The notes: generated by a model not told the origin, from the sequence alone. A stretch of DNA of 10,958 bases from Rubrivivax sp. (GCA_027484885.1 JAIXSD010000614.1:1-10958), one strand, 5' to 3'; positions 1-7,573 are shown, counted from the first letter of the stretch. Made by a program: numbers and translations.

Positions 1-546
1 CAGCTTTACCTGCGCCGCATTCGCATGACGCGCGAAGAAGCCAAGCAGGAAATGAAAGAGGTCGAAGGCAATATGGAAATCAAGGCCCGCATGCGGGCCA
101 AGATGCGCGAGATGGCCAAGCGCCGCATGCTGGCCGCCGTGCCCACCGCCGACTTGGTGGTGATGAACCCGACCCACTACGCCGTCGCGCTCAAGTACGA
201 CGAGGCCAGCATGGCCGCACCCAAGGTGGTGGCCAAGGGCGCCGACCTGCTGGCCATGAAGATCCGTGATCTGGCCAAGGATTCCAAAGTGCCGGTGCTG
301 CAGTCGCCGGTGCTGGCACGGGCCCTGTACGCCCATGCCGAGGTGGACCGTGAGATTCCGGCCGCCCTGTTCGGCGCGGTCGCCCAGGTGCTGGCCTACA
401 TCTACCAGCTGCGTGCCGCCATGGCCGGCCGTGGCCAGACGCCCGAGCAACCGACCCCGCAGGTGCCGCCGGAGCTGGACCCGCACAACAAACCCCATTT
501 CCGCAGCGCGACCGATCTCGACGGTTTGGAGGATGACGAAGAATGA
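1..546 (+). CDS. flhB: FlhB, flagellar export switch protein (C-terminal part, 5' end outside window)
   Basis: The reading frame is open from the first base, so the gene starts before the window; the visible 181 residues are the cytoplasmic domain FlhB-C. FlhB is an inner-membrane component of the flagellar type III export apparatus and switches export from rod/hook to filament substrates. The diagnostic NPTH self-cleavage motif is at bases 166-177 and is followed by YAVALKY, as expected of the family, where the chain cuts itself between Asn and Pro. Upstream of it is the basic helix (MRAKMREMAKRRML) that links the membrane part to the cleavage site. By comparison with Salmonella FlhB, roughly the first 210 residues with the four membrane helices are missing from the window. 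The last 40 or so residues are a Pro-rich and then acidic tail (ending DLDGLEDDEE), beyond the conserved core. The stop codon overlaps the flhA start (ATGA). Confidence 0.96.
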   Translation, partial: QLYLRRIRMTREEAKQEMKEVEGNMEIKARMRAKMREMAKRRMLAAVPTADLVVMNPTHYAVALKYDEASMAAPKVVAKGADLLAMKIRDLAKDSKVPVLQSPVLARALYAHAEVDREIPAALFGAVAQVLAYIYQLRAAMAGRGQTPEQPTPQVPPELDPHNKPHFRSATDLDGLEDDEE

Positions 547-2642
547 ACCCGCTGATCGCCAATCTGCAAGCCCTGCTGGGCCCGCGCGCCGCCGTGCTGA
601 GCGCGCTGGGCGCGCCGGTGGCGGTGATCCTGGTGCTGGGCATGATGGTGCTGCCGCTGCCGCCCTTCGCGCTCGACCTGATGTTCACTTTCAACATCGC
701 CATGGCGGTGATGGTGATGATGGTGGCGGCCAATATGGTCAAGCCGCTGGACTTTGCGGCTTTCCCGACCGTGCTGCTGCTGACCACCTTGCTGCGCCTG
801 TCGCTGAACGTGGCCTCCACCCGCGTGGTGCTGATGGAAGGCCACACCGGCACCGGCGCGGCCGGCAAGGTGATCGAGGCCTTCGGCCATTTCCTGATCG
901 GCGGCAACTTCGCGGTCGGTTTGATCGTCTTCGCCATCCTGGTGGTGATCAACTTCATCGTGGTCACCAAGGGTGCCGAGCGGATCGCTGAAGTCGGCGC
1001 GCGCTTCTCCCTGGATGCCATGCCTGGCAAGCAGATGGCGGTGGACGCCGACCTGAATGCCGGCCTGATCAACGAGGCCGAAGCCAAGCGCCGCCGCGCC
1101 GAGCTCGGCGACGAGGCCGATTTCTTCGGCTCCATGGACGGTGCCAGCAAGTTCGTGCGCGGCGACGCAGTCGCCGGCATGCTGATCCTGGCCATCAACA
1201 TCGTCGGTGGTTTCATCATCGGCGTCGTCCAACATGGCCTCTCGGCCAGCCAGGCGGCGGATTCCTACATCCTGCTGGCCGTCGGCGACGCGCTGGTGGC
1301 CCAGGTGCCGGCCCTGTTGATCTCGGTGGCCGCGGCCATGGTGGTGTCGCGGGTCGGCACCGAGAAAGACATCGGCAGCCAGATCGGCCGCCAGGTGTTT
1401 GGTTCGGCCAAGTCCCTGGCCATCACCGCCGGTGTGATCGGCATGCTGGGCCTGATCCCGGGCATGCCGCATGTGGTCTTCCTGCTGATCGCCAGCACCC
1501 TGGGCTACCTGGCCTGGTGGCTGCGCACCCGCGACCAGGCGGCGCAAAAAACCGCCGAGAGCAAGCCCAAGGAAAGTGCGGCCGCTGCTGCCGAACCCAA
1601 TGGCGAAGCGACTTGGGACGACCTCATCCCGGTCGACACCCTGGGCCTGGAAGTCGGCTACCGCCTGATCAGCCTGGTCGACAAGAGCCGCGAGGGCGAT
1701 CTGCTCAGCCGCATCAAGGGCGTGCGGCGCAAGTTTGCGCAGGAGGTGGGCTTCCTGCCGCCGGCCGTGCACATCCGCGACAACCTGGAGCTGCGCCCCA
1801 GCCAGTACCGCCTGAGCCTGCGCGGCGCCGTGGTGGGCGAGGCCGAGGCCTTCCCGGGCATGTGGCTGGCCATCAACCCGGGCCAGGCCACCCAGAAACT
1901 GATCGGCACCCAGACCACCGATCCGGCCTTCGGCCTGCCCGCCGTCTGGATCGACGACCGGCAAAAAGATATGGCGCAAATGGCCGGATTTACCGTGGTT
2001 GATTGCTCGACCGTGGTGGCCACCCATCTTTCACACTTGATGCAGGTTCACGCGGCCAAGCTGCTGGGCCGAGTCGAGACCCAGGCCCTGGTTGAACACT
2101 TGACCAAGCAGGCGCCGCAACTGATCGAAGATGTGATTCCCAAAATGCTAGGCATCGCCAATCTGCAACGTGTCCTCCAGCTGCTGCTGGAAGAGGGCGT
2201 GCACATCCGCGACATGCGCTCCATCGTCGAGTCCATCGCCGAGAACGCCGCCCAAGTCTCCGATCCGGCCGAGCTGGCCCGCCGCATCCGCACCCACATC
2301 GCCCCGGCCATCGTTCAACAGATCTACGGCCCGGTGAAGGAGCTGGACGTGATCGCCCTCGAACCCGAGCTGGAGCGCCTGGTCACGCAAGCCCTGAATT
2401 CCCCCAACGGCGCTGCCCTGGACCCCGGTGTCGCCGACACCCTGGCCCGCAGCGCTGCCGAAACCTCACAAGCCCAGGAAGACCGCGGCGTGCCCGCCTG
2501 CCTGCTGGTGCCCGACCTGATCCGCGCCCCCATGGCCCGCCTGCTGCGCCGCGCTGCGCCGCGCCTCAAGGTGCTGGGCCACAGCGAAATTCCTGAAACC
2601 CACTCCATCCGTATCGGTTCCATCATCGGAGGCACAGCATGA
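543..2642 (+). CDS. flhA: FlhA, flagellar type III export gate protein
   Basis: At 699 residues it is the normal family length. FlhA forms the nonameric ring of the flagellar export gate, couples proton flow to export and docks chaperone-substrate complexes. Residues about 20-330 hold the hydrophobic segments of the membrane domain. The FHIPEP family signature lies at about 147-171 (AEVGARFSLDAMPGKQMAVD). Charged residues known to be critical in Salmonella FlhA occur here at the same numbers: R94, R147, R154, D158, K203 and D208. An Ala/Lys/Glu-rich linker at about 330-355 joins the soluble FlhA-C domain (356-699). The start is supported by GGAGG at 528-532, ten bases before the ATG and inside flhB, with a 4-base ATGA overlap that implies translational coupling. 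The gene also overlaps flhF by four bases. Nothing suggests damage. Confidence 0.98.
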   Translation: MNPLIANLQALLGPRAAVLSALGAPVAVILVLGMMVLPLPPFALDLMFTFNIAMAVMVMMVAANMVKPLDFAAFPTVLLLTTLLRLSLNVASTRVVLMEGHTGTGAAGKVIEAFGHFLIGGNFAVGLIVFAILVVINFIVVTKGAERIAEVGARFSLDAMPGKQMAVDADLNAGLINEAEAKRRRAELGDEADFFGSMDGASKFVRGDAVAGMLILAINIVGGFIIGVVQHGLSASQAADSYILLAVGDALVAQVPALLISVAAAMVVSRVGTEKDIGSQIGRQVFGSAKSLAITAGVIGMLGLIPGMPHVVFLLIASTLGYLAWWLRTRDQAAQKTAESKPKESAAAAAEPNGEATWDDLIPVDTLGLEVGYRLISLVDKSREGDLLSRIKGVRRKFAQEVGFLPPAVHIRDNLELRPSQYRLSLRGAVVGEAEAFPGMWLAINPGQATQKLIGTQTTDPAFGLPAVWIDDRQKDMAQMAGFTVVDCSTVVATHLSHLMQVHAAKLLGRVETQALVEHLTKQAPQLIEDVIPKMLGIANLQRVLQLLLEEGVHIRDMRSIVESIAENAAQVSDPAELARRIRTHIAPAIVQQIYGPVKELDVIALEPELERLVTQALNSPNGAALDPGVADTLARSAAETSQAQEDRGVPACLLVPDLIRAPMARLLRRAAPRLKVLGHSEIPETHSIRIGSIIGGTA

Positions 2643-4333
2643 ATGTGAAACGCTTCACCGCCCGCACATCACGCGAAGCCATGGCCCTGGTCCGCAAGGC
2701 CTTTGGTGATGACGCCGTCGTGCTGTCCAACAAGCCCTGCCCGGAAGGTGTGGAAGTGCTGGCCATGGCGCCGGAGGGCATGTCGCAGATCGAGCGCGTG
2801 GCCGCCACCGCACCGCGTGTGGCCTCGCCGGGCCGCCTGCCGGCGCGTCCCGCTGCCGCGTCCTCGCCGGTGCTCAATCCGTCCGCCAAGAGCTTTGCCG
2901 CTCGCACCGGCCAGCGCAGCGAACCCAGCTTCGGCTACAACGACCCCGCCAGCGGCTTCGGCGGTGAGGTGGCCGACGATGTCCAGACCCTGGCCATGAG
3001 CACCTTGTCCTTCCAGGACTATGTGCGCGAGCGCGTGCTCAAGCGCCGCCAGGCCGAGCTGGAAGGCGCACCCGATCCCGTCTACGCCCAGCAGACCGAA
3101 GCGCCTGCCGCTGCGGCCGACCATCCCGGCGTCAGCTCGCTCAATGCTGTGCGGCAGCAACGCGCTCAGGCCGCCTTGCAAGCCATGCAGCCGCGCCGCC
3201 CGGAATCCCAGCCCGCGCCCGCTCAAGCGGCGCAGCCGGCCCGCCGCGCCGTGCCGGTGCCGCCTTCGCCACCGGTGCTGCGTGACGAAATCCGCATGCC
3301 CGCCACCGGCCTGACGGCCGACTTGCCCGATCTGCCCGGCCGTGGCCGCCGCGACCAGCAGGACATGATGAACGAGCTGCGTCAGGTCAAGGGCCTGATC
3401 GAAGAGCGCTTCGGCGCCCTGGCCTTCATGGAGAAGCTGCAGCGCCAGCCCATCCAGGCCCGCCTGACACAAAAGCTGCTGGAGCTGGGCTTCTCGCCCG
3501 CCCTGGTGCGCAAGCTGGTGGAAGGCTGCCCCAATGAGTTCAAGGGCGCACAGGCTGCCAAGGGCGAGCCGGCCGATGAAACCCAGTGGGCCGCCAATGT
3601 GCTGTCCCGCAATCTGCACACCGATGAAAACAGCCCGGCGCTGGAAGAGCAGGGCGGCGTGTTCGCCCTGATCGGCTCCACCGGCGTGGGCAAAACCACC
3701 ACCACGGCCAAGATCGCCGCTGCCTTTGCCACCCGCTTTGGCGCCGCCCATCTGGGCCTGATCACGCTGGACGCCTACCGGGTCGGCGCTCACGAGCAGC
3801 TGCGTGCCTACGGCCGCATCCTCGGCGTGCCGGTGCACACCGCCCACGACCGCGCTTCGCTGGAAGACCTGCTGGAGCTGCTCTCGGCCAAGAAGATGGT
3901 CCTGATCGACACGGCCGGCATGGCCCAGCGCGACAGCCGCACCCATGAGCTGCTCGAGATGCTGGCCCATCCCAGCGTGCGCAAGATCCTGGTGGTCAAC
4001 GCCGCCCAGCAGGGCGAGACCATCGAAGACGTGGTCAACGCCTGGGGCGCCAAAGATTGTCACGGCCTGGTGCTTTCCAAGATCGATGAGGCCGTCAAGC
4101 TGGCCCCGGCCCTGGACACCCTGATCCGCCACAAGCTCACCGTGCTGGGCGTGACCAACGGCCAGCGCGTGCCGGAAGACTGGCACCGTCTGTCGGCCCA
4201 AGCCCTGGTGCAGCGCGCCCTGCGCAGCACCGCCGCCGGCGCCTGGCGCATGGACAGCGCCGATGTGAACCTGATTTTTGCCGGGGGGCCCGCGCTTGGC
4301 TCCCAACACCCGGCCGCCATGGGCATGTTTTAA
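2639..4333 (+). CDS. flhF: FlhF, SRP-family GTPase for flagellar placement
   Basis: FlhF is the third SRP-type GTPase (after Ffh and FtsY). It sits at the cell pole and sets where and how many flagella form, controlled by FlhG. The 564-residue protein shows the usual order: a small N-terminal B domain (about 1-60, beginning MNVKRFTARTSREAM), a long Ala/Pro/Arg/Gln-rich linker (about 60-235), a helical N domain (about 240-335) and the GTPase G domain (about 340-550). G1 is GSTGVGKTTTT with Lys352; the SRP-type DAYRVGAHEQL insertion-box motif starts at D378; G3 is DTAG at 424-427; G4 is SKID at 480-483, where many relatives have TKLD; and the closing motif is GQRVPED. All residues needed to bind and hydrolyse GTP appear present. 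GGAGG at 2628-2632 supports the start, which overlaps the flhA stop. The linker is probably disordered and is the least conserved part. Confidence 0.97.
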   Translation: MNVKRFTARTSREAMALVRKAFGDDAVVLSNKPCPEGVEVLAMAPEGMSQIERVAATAPRVASPGRLPARPAAASSPVLNPSAKSFAARTGQRSEPSFGYNDPASGFGGEVADDVQTLAMSTLSFQDYVRERVLKRRQAELEGAPDPVYAQQTEAPAAAADHPGVSSLNAVRQQRAQAALQAMQPRRPESQPAPAQAAQPARRAVPVPPSPPVLRDEIRMPATGLTADLPDLPGRGRRDQQDMMNELRQVKGLIEERFGALAFMEKLQRQPIQARLTQKLLELGFSPALVRKLVEGCPNEFKGAQAAKGEPADETQWAANVLSRNLHTDENSPALEEQGGVFALIGSTGVGKTTTTAKIAAAFATRFGAAHLGLITLDAYRVGAHEQLRAYGRILGVPVHTAHDRASLEDLLELLSAKKMVLIDTAGMAQRDSRTHELLEMLAHPSVRKILVVNAAQQGETIEDVVNAWGAKDCHGLVLSKIDEAVKLAPALDTLIRHKLTVLGVTNGQRVPEDWHRLSAQALVQRALRSTAAGAWRMDSADVNLIFAGGPALGSQHPAAMGMF

Positions 4334-4339
4334 GCCCGG

Positions 4340-5194
4340 ATGCTGAAGCCCAACGAGACCCCACTCATCATGCGCGACGCTCACACCTCTGCTTCATCCC
4401 ACGCCCCGCAGGACCAGGCCCACGGCCTGCGCCGCCTGTTCGCCAGCTCGCGGGTGCGCTTCATCCCGGTCGTCAGCAACCCCCATGTGGTGGGCGGTGG
4501 CGTGCTGCTGGAGGGCCTGTGCGCGGCCTTTGCCGAGCTGGGCCTGCACACCCTGGTGGTTGATGCCGGCGAGAGCTCGCCCAAGCCCTCGGAGCTGGCG
4601 AGTGTGGACCTGGCCTCCTGCGTGGAAAGCCTGTCCAAGGATGTGTCCTATCTGGCCGCGCGTGGCCTGCCCATGCGCTATATCAACGCCAACGGCTCGG
4701 CTGCTCAGTTCCTGGAAGCCGTGACCGACGCCGCCCCTTTCGCCGATGTCGTGCTGCTGCACGCCAGCGCGGCCGAGCTGGCCCGTGTGGTGGCCCTGCG
4801 CGAAGTGCGCCCGGTGCTGCTGGCCGACACCGACAGCATGAGCGTCACCCATGCCTACGCCGGCATGAAGTGGCTGGCCAGCCGCGCCGGCCTGATGGTC
4901 TACAGCCTGCTGCTGGCCAGCTCGCCGCAGCTGCGCCTCTCTGACCGCATTGCCCAGCAGATCAGCTCCTGCGCCGATGGTTTCCTCGGTGCCGTGCTGC
5001 GCGACTGGGCCTGCCTGGACCCCAAGACACCGCCGACGGCGCCGGTCTCCCCCGAGATCCGCCATCTGGCCCGTGAGCTGCTGCTGGCCGCCCCGCCGGG
5101 AGCCGCGCTGGAAGCCTCGGTCAACGCCAGCCCGCTGCGCCCGCCCGTGCGCATGATGGGGGCAGGGCGCCCGGCCATGGCAGCCACTCTTTGA
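4340..5194 (+). CDS. flhG: Divergent FlhG/FleN-like protein (MinD family, probable pseudo-ATPase)
   Basis: It lies between flhF and fliA, the usual place of flhG (fleN/ylxH). FlhG is a MinD-type ATPase that limits flagellar number and activates the FlhF GTPase through an N-terminal DQAxxLR helix. That helix is intact here: DQAHGLRR at residues 25-32 (bases 4412 onward). The fold can be followed without gaps against FleN as I remember it: a beta strand and P-loop region at 42-66, then LGLHTLVVDAG (compare LGRRVMLLDAD), then DSMSVTHAYAGMKWL at 165-179 (compare EPTSITDAYALIKLL). But the Walker A KGGVGKT is replaced by PHVVGGG (48-54), so both lysines and the Thr are lost, and the switch II DTAAG region reads LHASA (140-144). 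ATP binding, ATP-driven dimerisation and hydrolysis are therefore unlikely. No clear amphipathic membrane helix is seen at the C-terminus. An alternative ATG at 4370 (MRDAHTSA...) would shorten it by ten residues and is also plausible; neither start has a strong ribosome binding site. The symbol is assigned from position and fold, with less certainty than for its neighbours. Confidence 0.82.
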   Translation: MLKPNETPLIMRDAHTSASSHAPQDQAHGLRRLFASSRVRFIPVVSNPHVVGGGVLLEGLCAAFAELGLHTLVVDAGESSPKPSELASVDLASCVESLSKDVSYLAARGLPMRYINANGSAAQFLEAVTDAAPFADVVLLHASAAELARVVALREVRPVLLADTDSMSVTHAYAGMKWLASRAGLMVYSLLLASSPQLRLSDRIAQQISSCADGFLGAVLRDWACLDPKTPPTAPVSPEIRHLARELLLAAPPGAALEASVNASPLRPPVRMMGAGRPAMAATL

Positions 5195-5201
5195 TTGACG
5201 C

Positions 5202-5206
5202 AGGAG
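5202..5206 (+). promoter_or_regulatory. Ribosome binding site of fliA
   Basis: AGGAG at 5202-5206 is the only good Shine-Dalgarno match here and decides between possible starts. It is six bases before the ATG at 5213 and only three before the ATG at 5210; a TTG at 5195 lies upstream of it and cannot use it. The 5213 start also gives MYTAKG, the N-terminus typical of betaproteobacterial FliA. Confidence 0.75.
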
Positions 5207-5212
5207 CTGATG

Positions 5213-5926
5213 ATGTACACCGCCAAAGGCCGCCTCGATAACTCCTCGCTGATCAAGCAATACAGCCCGCTGGTGCGACGTCTGGCCCACCAGATGATCG
5301 CCAAGCTGCCCGCCAATATCGAGATTGACGACCTGATCCAGGTTGGCCTGATCGGCCTGACCGATGCGCTCTCGCGCTTTGATGTCGGCCAGGGCGTGCA
5401 GTTCGAAACCTTCGCCACCCAGCGCATTCGCGGCGCCATGCTCGACGAGCTGCGCGGCGGCGACTGGATGAGCCGCGGCACCCGCCGCCAGCAGCGCGAG
5501 ATCGAAGGCGCGGTGCGCAAGCTCGAACAAGAGTTGGGCCGCGCCCCGGTCGAGAGCGAGATCGCCGCCGAGATGAAGATCCCGCTGGCCGAGTACCAGG
5601 ACCTGCTCGGCAAGGTGCGCGGCACCCAGCTGGTCTATCTGGAAGACATGTCGGGCGACGAAGGCGACGAAGACTTCCTCGACCGCCATGTGGCCGACCA
5701 CAGCAACAACCCCATGTTGAAGCTGCAGGACCACCGCATGCGCGAGGCCCTGGTCGCCGCCATCAAGAACCTGCCCGAGCGCGAGCAGTACATGATGAGC
5801 ATGTACTACGAGCACGACATGAACCTCAAGGAGATCGCGGTCGTGCTCAAGGTCACCGAATCGCGCGTCTGCCAGCTGCACAGCCAGGCCATCGCTCGCC
5901 TGCGGGTCAAGCTGCGCGACTGGTGA
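5213..5926 (+). CDS. fliA: FliA, flagellar sigma factor sigma-28
   Basis: FliA directs RNA polymerase to late flagellar, filament and chemotaxis promoters and is held inactive by FlgM until the hook is complete. The 238-residue protein is the usual length. Region 2 is at about 15-90, with YSPLVRRLAHQMIAKLP, then the EIDDLIQVGLIGLTDALSRFD stretch that contacts core polymerase, then FETFATQRIRGAMLDELR, typical of the -10 recognition part. Region 3 follows with GTRRQQREIEGAVRKLEQELGR. Region 4 is at about 185-235 and contains the helix-turn-helix LKEIAVVLKVTESRVCQLHSQAI for -35 recognition. It begins 18 bases after the flhG-like stop, so it is probably in the same transcript. The start at 5213 was preferred over TTG 5195 and ATG 5210 because of the position of AGGAG and the MYTAKG N-terminus. 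Confidence 0.97.
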   Translation: MYTAKGRLDNSSLIKQYSPLVRRLAHQMIAKLPANIEIDDLIQVGLIGLTDALSRFDVGQGVQFETFATQRIRGAMLDELRGGDWMSRGTRRQQREIEGAVRKLEQELGRAPVESEIAAEMKIPLAEYQDLLGKVRGTQLVYLEDMSGDEGDEDFLDRHVADHSNNPMLKLQDHRMREALVAAIKNLPEREQYMMSMYYEHDMNLKEIAVVLKVTESRVCQLHSQAIARLRVKLRDW

Positions 5927-6059
5927 GCTTCGTCGGCCTCGGGCCATCCAGATCCGCGCCGTAATTTCATATTCCAGCGGCGCCTCTCGCTTGCTGCTAC
6001 CCTCTCGGGTGCTCAGGCTCCCGCCTCGGGGCTTGCCGCGACTCTAGGGAGGAGACGCC
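5927..6059. other. Intergenic region between fliA and the chemoreceptor gene
   Basis: This 133-base gap holds the only AT-richer patch nearby (GTAATTTCATATTCC, 5961-5975), where a promoter for the downstream gene could lie. I could not pair a convincing -35 and -10 for sigma-70 or sigma-28. No strong hairpin followed by a T run is visible, so whether fliA is terminated here or reads into the receptor gene is open. A strong ribosome binding site, GGGAGGAG at 6047-6054, lies five bases before the ATG at 6060. Confidence 0.5.
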
Positions 6060-7436
6060 ATGTTCTTTGGCTCCAAGCGCCAATCCATCACCCGATCGAG
6101 TGAGCCTGTCGCGCTCCATGAATCGCCTGCGGGCGCAGCAGCGCCCAGCACCCAGGCGCTGACCCAGCTGCTGGGCAGCTTGTCCCGTTCAGTCTCTCAC
6201 GTTGGCCGCGATGCGGCCGAGGTGCGCGGCGTGCTCGATGACACGCAAAAAGTCGTCGATGCCCAGGCCCAGGCCATGGCCGCGCTGTCCGGTGAGTTGG
6301 GCCAGGTGCGCCAGGCCCAGCAAGGCATCAGCCGGGCCACCGAGCAAAGCCGGCAGGCCGTGCAGCGCGCCCGCCAGGCCTTGTCTGGCGTGGGCGATGA
6401 GGTGGGCGGCATCGTCCAGACCCTGCACGAGGTGGCCGACGCGGCCTCGGACATCAGCAAGATCGCCCTGCAGACCCGGCTCGTGGCCTTCAATGCCTCG
6501 GTCGAAGCCAAGCGCGCCGGTGAGGCCGGGCTTGGCTTCGGCGTGGTGGCCGATGCGGTCAAGGACCTGGCCGGCAAGGTCGATGGTTCGTCCAAGGCCA
6601 TCATGAGCACACTGGCCGCCCTCGATGCCCGCATCGAGCGCTTCAGCATCGAGCTGCGCAGTGCCAGCGCCGGCCAGGCCCAGCAAAGCGCCATCCACCA
6701 GGCCTTTGCCGCGGTGGAGCAGGATGTGCTGCACATCGCCGATGCCGCCCGCCAGAGCGAGCAGATCAGTGCCTCGCTGGGGGCCCGGGCCGACGAGTTG
6801 GCGGCCGACATCCAGCAGGCCCGAGGCAGCCTGCAGGTGGCCACCGCCTGCAGCGATCGATTCTTGAAACTCTCAGAGGAGCTGATCGAGCAGATCGCCG
6901 GCTCGGGCGTCGAGGTCGAGGACGCCCGCTTCATCGCCGCCGCCCAGCAGGCCGCGGCCCGCATCAGCGCCTTGCTGGAGGAGGCCGTGGCCAGCCGGCA
7001 GATCAGCATGGCCCAGCTTTTCGATGAGCGCTACCGCCCCATCCCGGGCAGCGAGCCGGCCCAGCACCTGACCGATTTCATCGAGCTGACCGACCGCCTG
7101 TTCCCGGCCGTGCAGGAGCCGGTGCTGCAGCTCGACGACAAGATCGTGTTTTGCATCGCCGTGGATCGCAACGGTTATGTGCCCACGCACAATAAGAAGT
7201 ACTGCCAGCCGCAGCGCCCCGGAGACCTGGCCTGGAACAGTGCCAACAGCCGCTACCGCCGCATCTTCAACGACCGCACCGGCCTGGCTTCCGCGCGCAA
7301 CCAGCGCCCGTTTTTGCTGCAGACCTACCGACGCGATATGGGCGGTGGCCGTTTCGTGCTGCTGAAGGAGGCCTCCGCCCCCATCACCGTGCAGGGGCGG
7401 CACTGGGGTGGTTTGCGCCTGGCTTTCGGCTTTTGA
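6060..7436 (+). CDS. Soluble methyl-accepting chemotaxis-like protein with C-terminal sensor-like domain
   Basis: At 458 residues it has no hydrophobic membrane segment or signal peptide, so it should be cytoplasmic. A long helical, Ala/Gln-rich region (about 30-330) contains the receptor hairpin tip at 131-175: DISKIALQTRLVAFNASVEAKRAGE, then AGLGFGVVADAVKDLAGK. This is the chemoreceptor core that binds CheA/CheW. It differs from the textbook tip ([24 protein letters not shown]): Leu for Phe, Arg for Asn, Phe for Leu and Leu for the last Arg, while the key Glu149, Arg152 and Glu155 are kept. The C-terminal 120 residues are a compact domain with a striking conserved look: DRNGYVPTHN, QPQRPGD, RRIFNDRTGL, LLQTYRRDMGGG and GRHWGGLRLAF. 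I recall such a module at the C-terminus of other proteobacterial receptors and take it to be a sensor, but I cannot name its ligand. The sensor thus follows the signalling part, the reverse of classic receptors. No CheR-tethering pentapeptide is at the end. The start has a strong ribosome binding site. Its place next to fliA supports a chemotaxis role. Confidence 0.88.
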   Translation: MFFGSKRQSITRSSEPVALHESPAGAAAPSTQALTQLLGSLSRSVSHVGRDAAEVRGVLDDTQKVVDAQAQAMAALSGELGQVRQAQQGISRATEQSRQAVQRARQALSGVGDEVGGIVQTLHEVADAASDISKIALQTRLVAFNASVEAKRAGEAGLGFGVVADAVKDLAGKVDGSSKAIMSTLAALDARIERFSIELRSASAGQAQQSAIHQAFAAVEQDVLHIADAARQSEQISASLGARADELAADIQQARGSLQVATACSDRFLKLSEELIEQIAGSGVEVEDARFIAAAQQAAARISALLEEAVASRQISMAQLFDERYRPIPGSEPAQHLTDFIELTDRLFPAVQEPVLQLDDKIVFCIAVDRNGYVPTHNKKYCQPQRPGDLAWNSANSRYRRIFNDRTGLASARNQRPFLLQTYRRDMGGGRFVLLKEASAPITVQGRHWGGLRLAFGF

Positions 7437-7459
7437 AGCCTTGGCGCGCTCCGAGCATC

Positions 7460-7573
7460 AGAGTTGCCAGCAAAAGCCAGCGAAGCGGTTCTGGCTAGGC
7501 GGACCGGTGCAGACAGTACGCTCAGTACGGCAAGCCGGGCCAACGACGCTAGAAGGATTTTGATGGCGACTCT
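7460..7573. repeat. Intergenic element with 19-bp imperfect terminal inverted repeats
   Basis: The left arm at 7460-7478 and the right arm at 7555-7573 are inverted copies matching at 16 of 19 positions; one of the three mismatches would be a G-U pair in RNA. Inside, similarity between the halves continues loosely, and the centre carries two CAGTACG copies (7514-7520 and 7523-7529) separated by CT, giving GTAC-GCTCA-GTAC. The element fills almost the whole space between two convergent genes and its right edge touches the stop codon of the diguanylate cyclase gene. No clear target-site duplication flanks it. It could be a dispersed non-coding repeat (REP- or MITE-like) or a long hairpin that separates the two transcripts. 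Only one copy lies in this window, so dispersal is inference. Confidence 0.6.
7472..7496 (-). terminator. Weak candidate terminator for the diguanylate cyclase transcript
   Basis: Read on the minus strand, AGCCAG (7496-7491) and CTGGCT (7480-7475) form a 6-bp stem with a 10-base loop, followed directly by three more T (four in a row). It lies about 77 bases past the stop codon. The stem is short and the loop large, and it is inside the inverted-repeat element, so it may be only part of a larger hairpin. Confidence 0.25.

Noticed and set aside
2669..4384. Long minus-strand open frame opposite flhF, with similar long antisense frames opposite flhA (402-2027) and flhG/fliA (4394-5947)
   Set aside because: These are side effects of high GC content and codon bias opposite strongly recognised genes; their translations are His/Gly/Gln/Ala-rich with no domain signature.
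5195..5212. TTG or upstream ATG (5210) as the start of fliA
   Set aside because: The ribosome binding site AGGAG at 5202-5206 lies after the TTG and too close to the 5210 ATG; 5213 gives correct spacing and the family N-terminus.
5958..5965. GCCGTAAT resembling the sigma-28 -10 element GCCGATAA upstream of the receptor gene
   Set aside because: The expected -35 position, 11 bases upstream, reads TCGGGCCA, which does not resemble TAAAGTTT; a half match in GC-rich DNA is not enough.
7437..7459. CCTTG (7439-7443) and CAAGG (7574-7578) as an extension of the inverted repeat
   Set aside because: They are not at matching distances from the arms and are only five bases long, so chance is sufficient.
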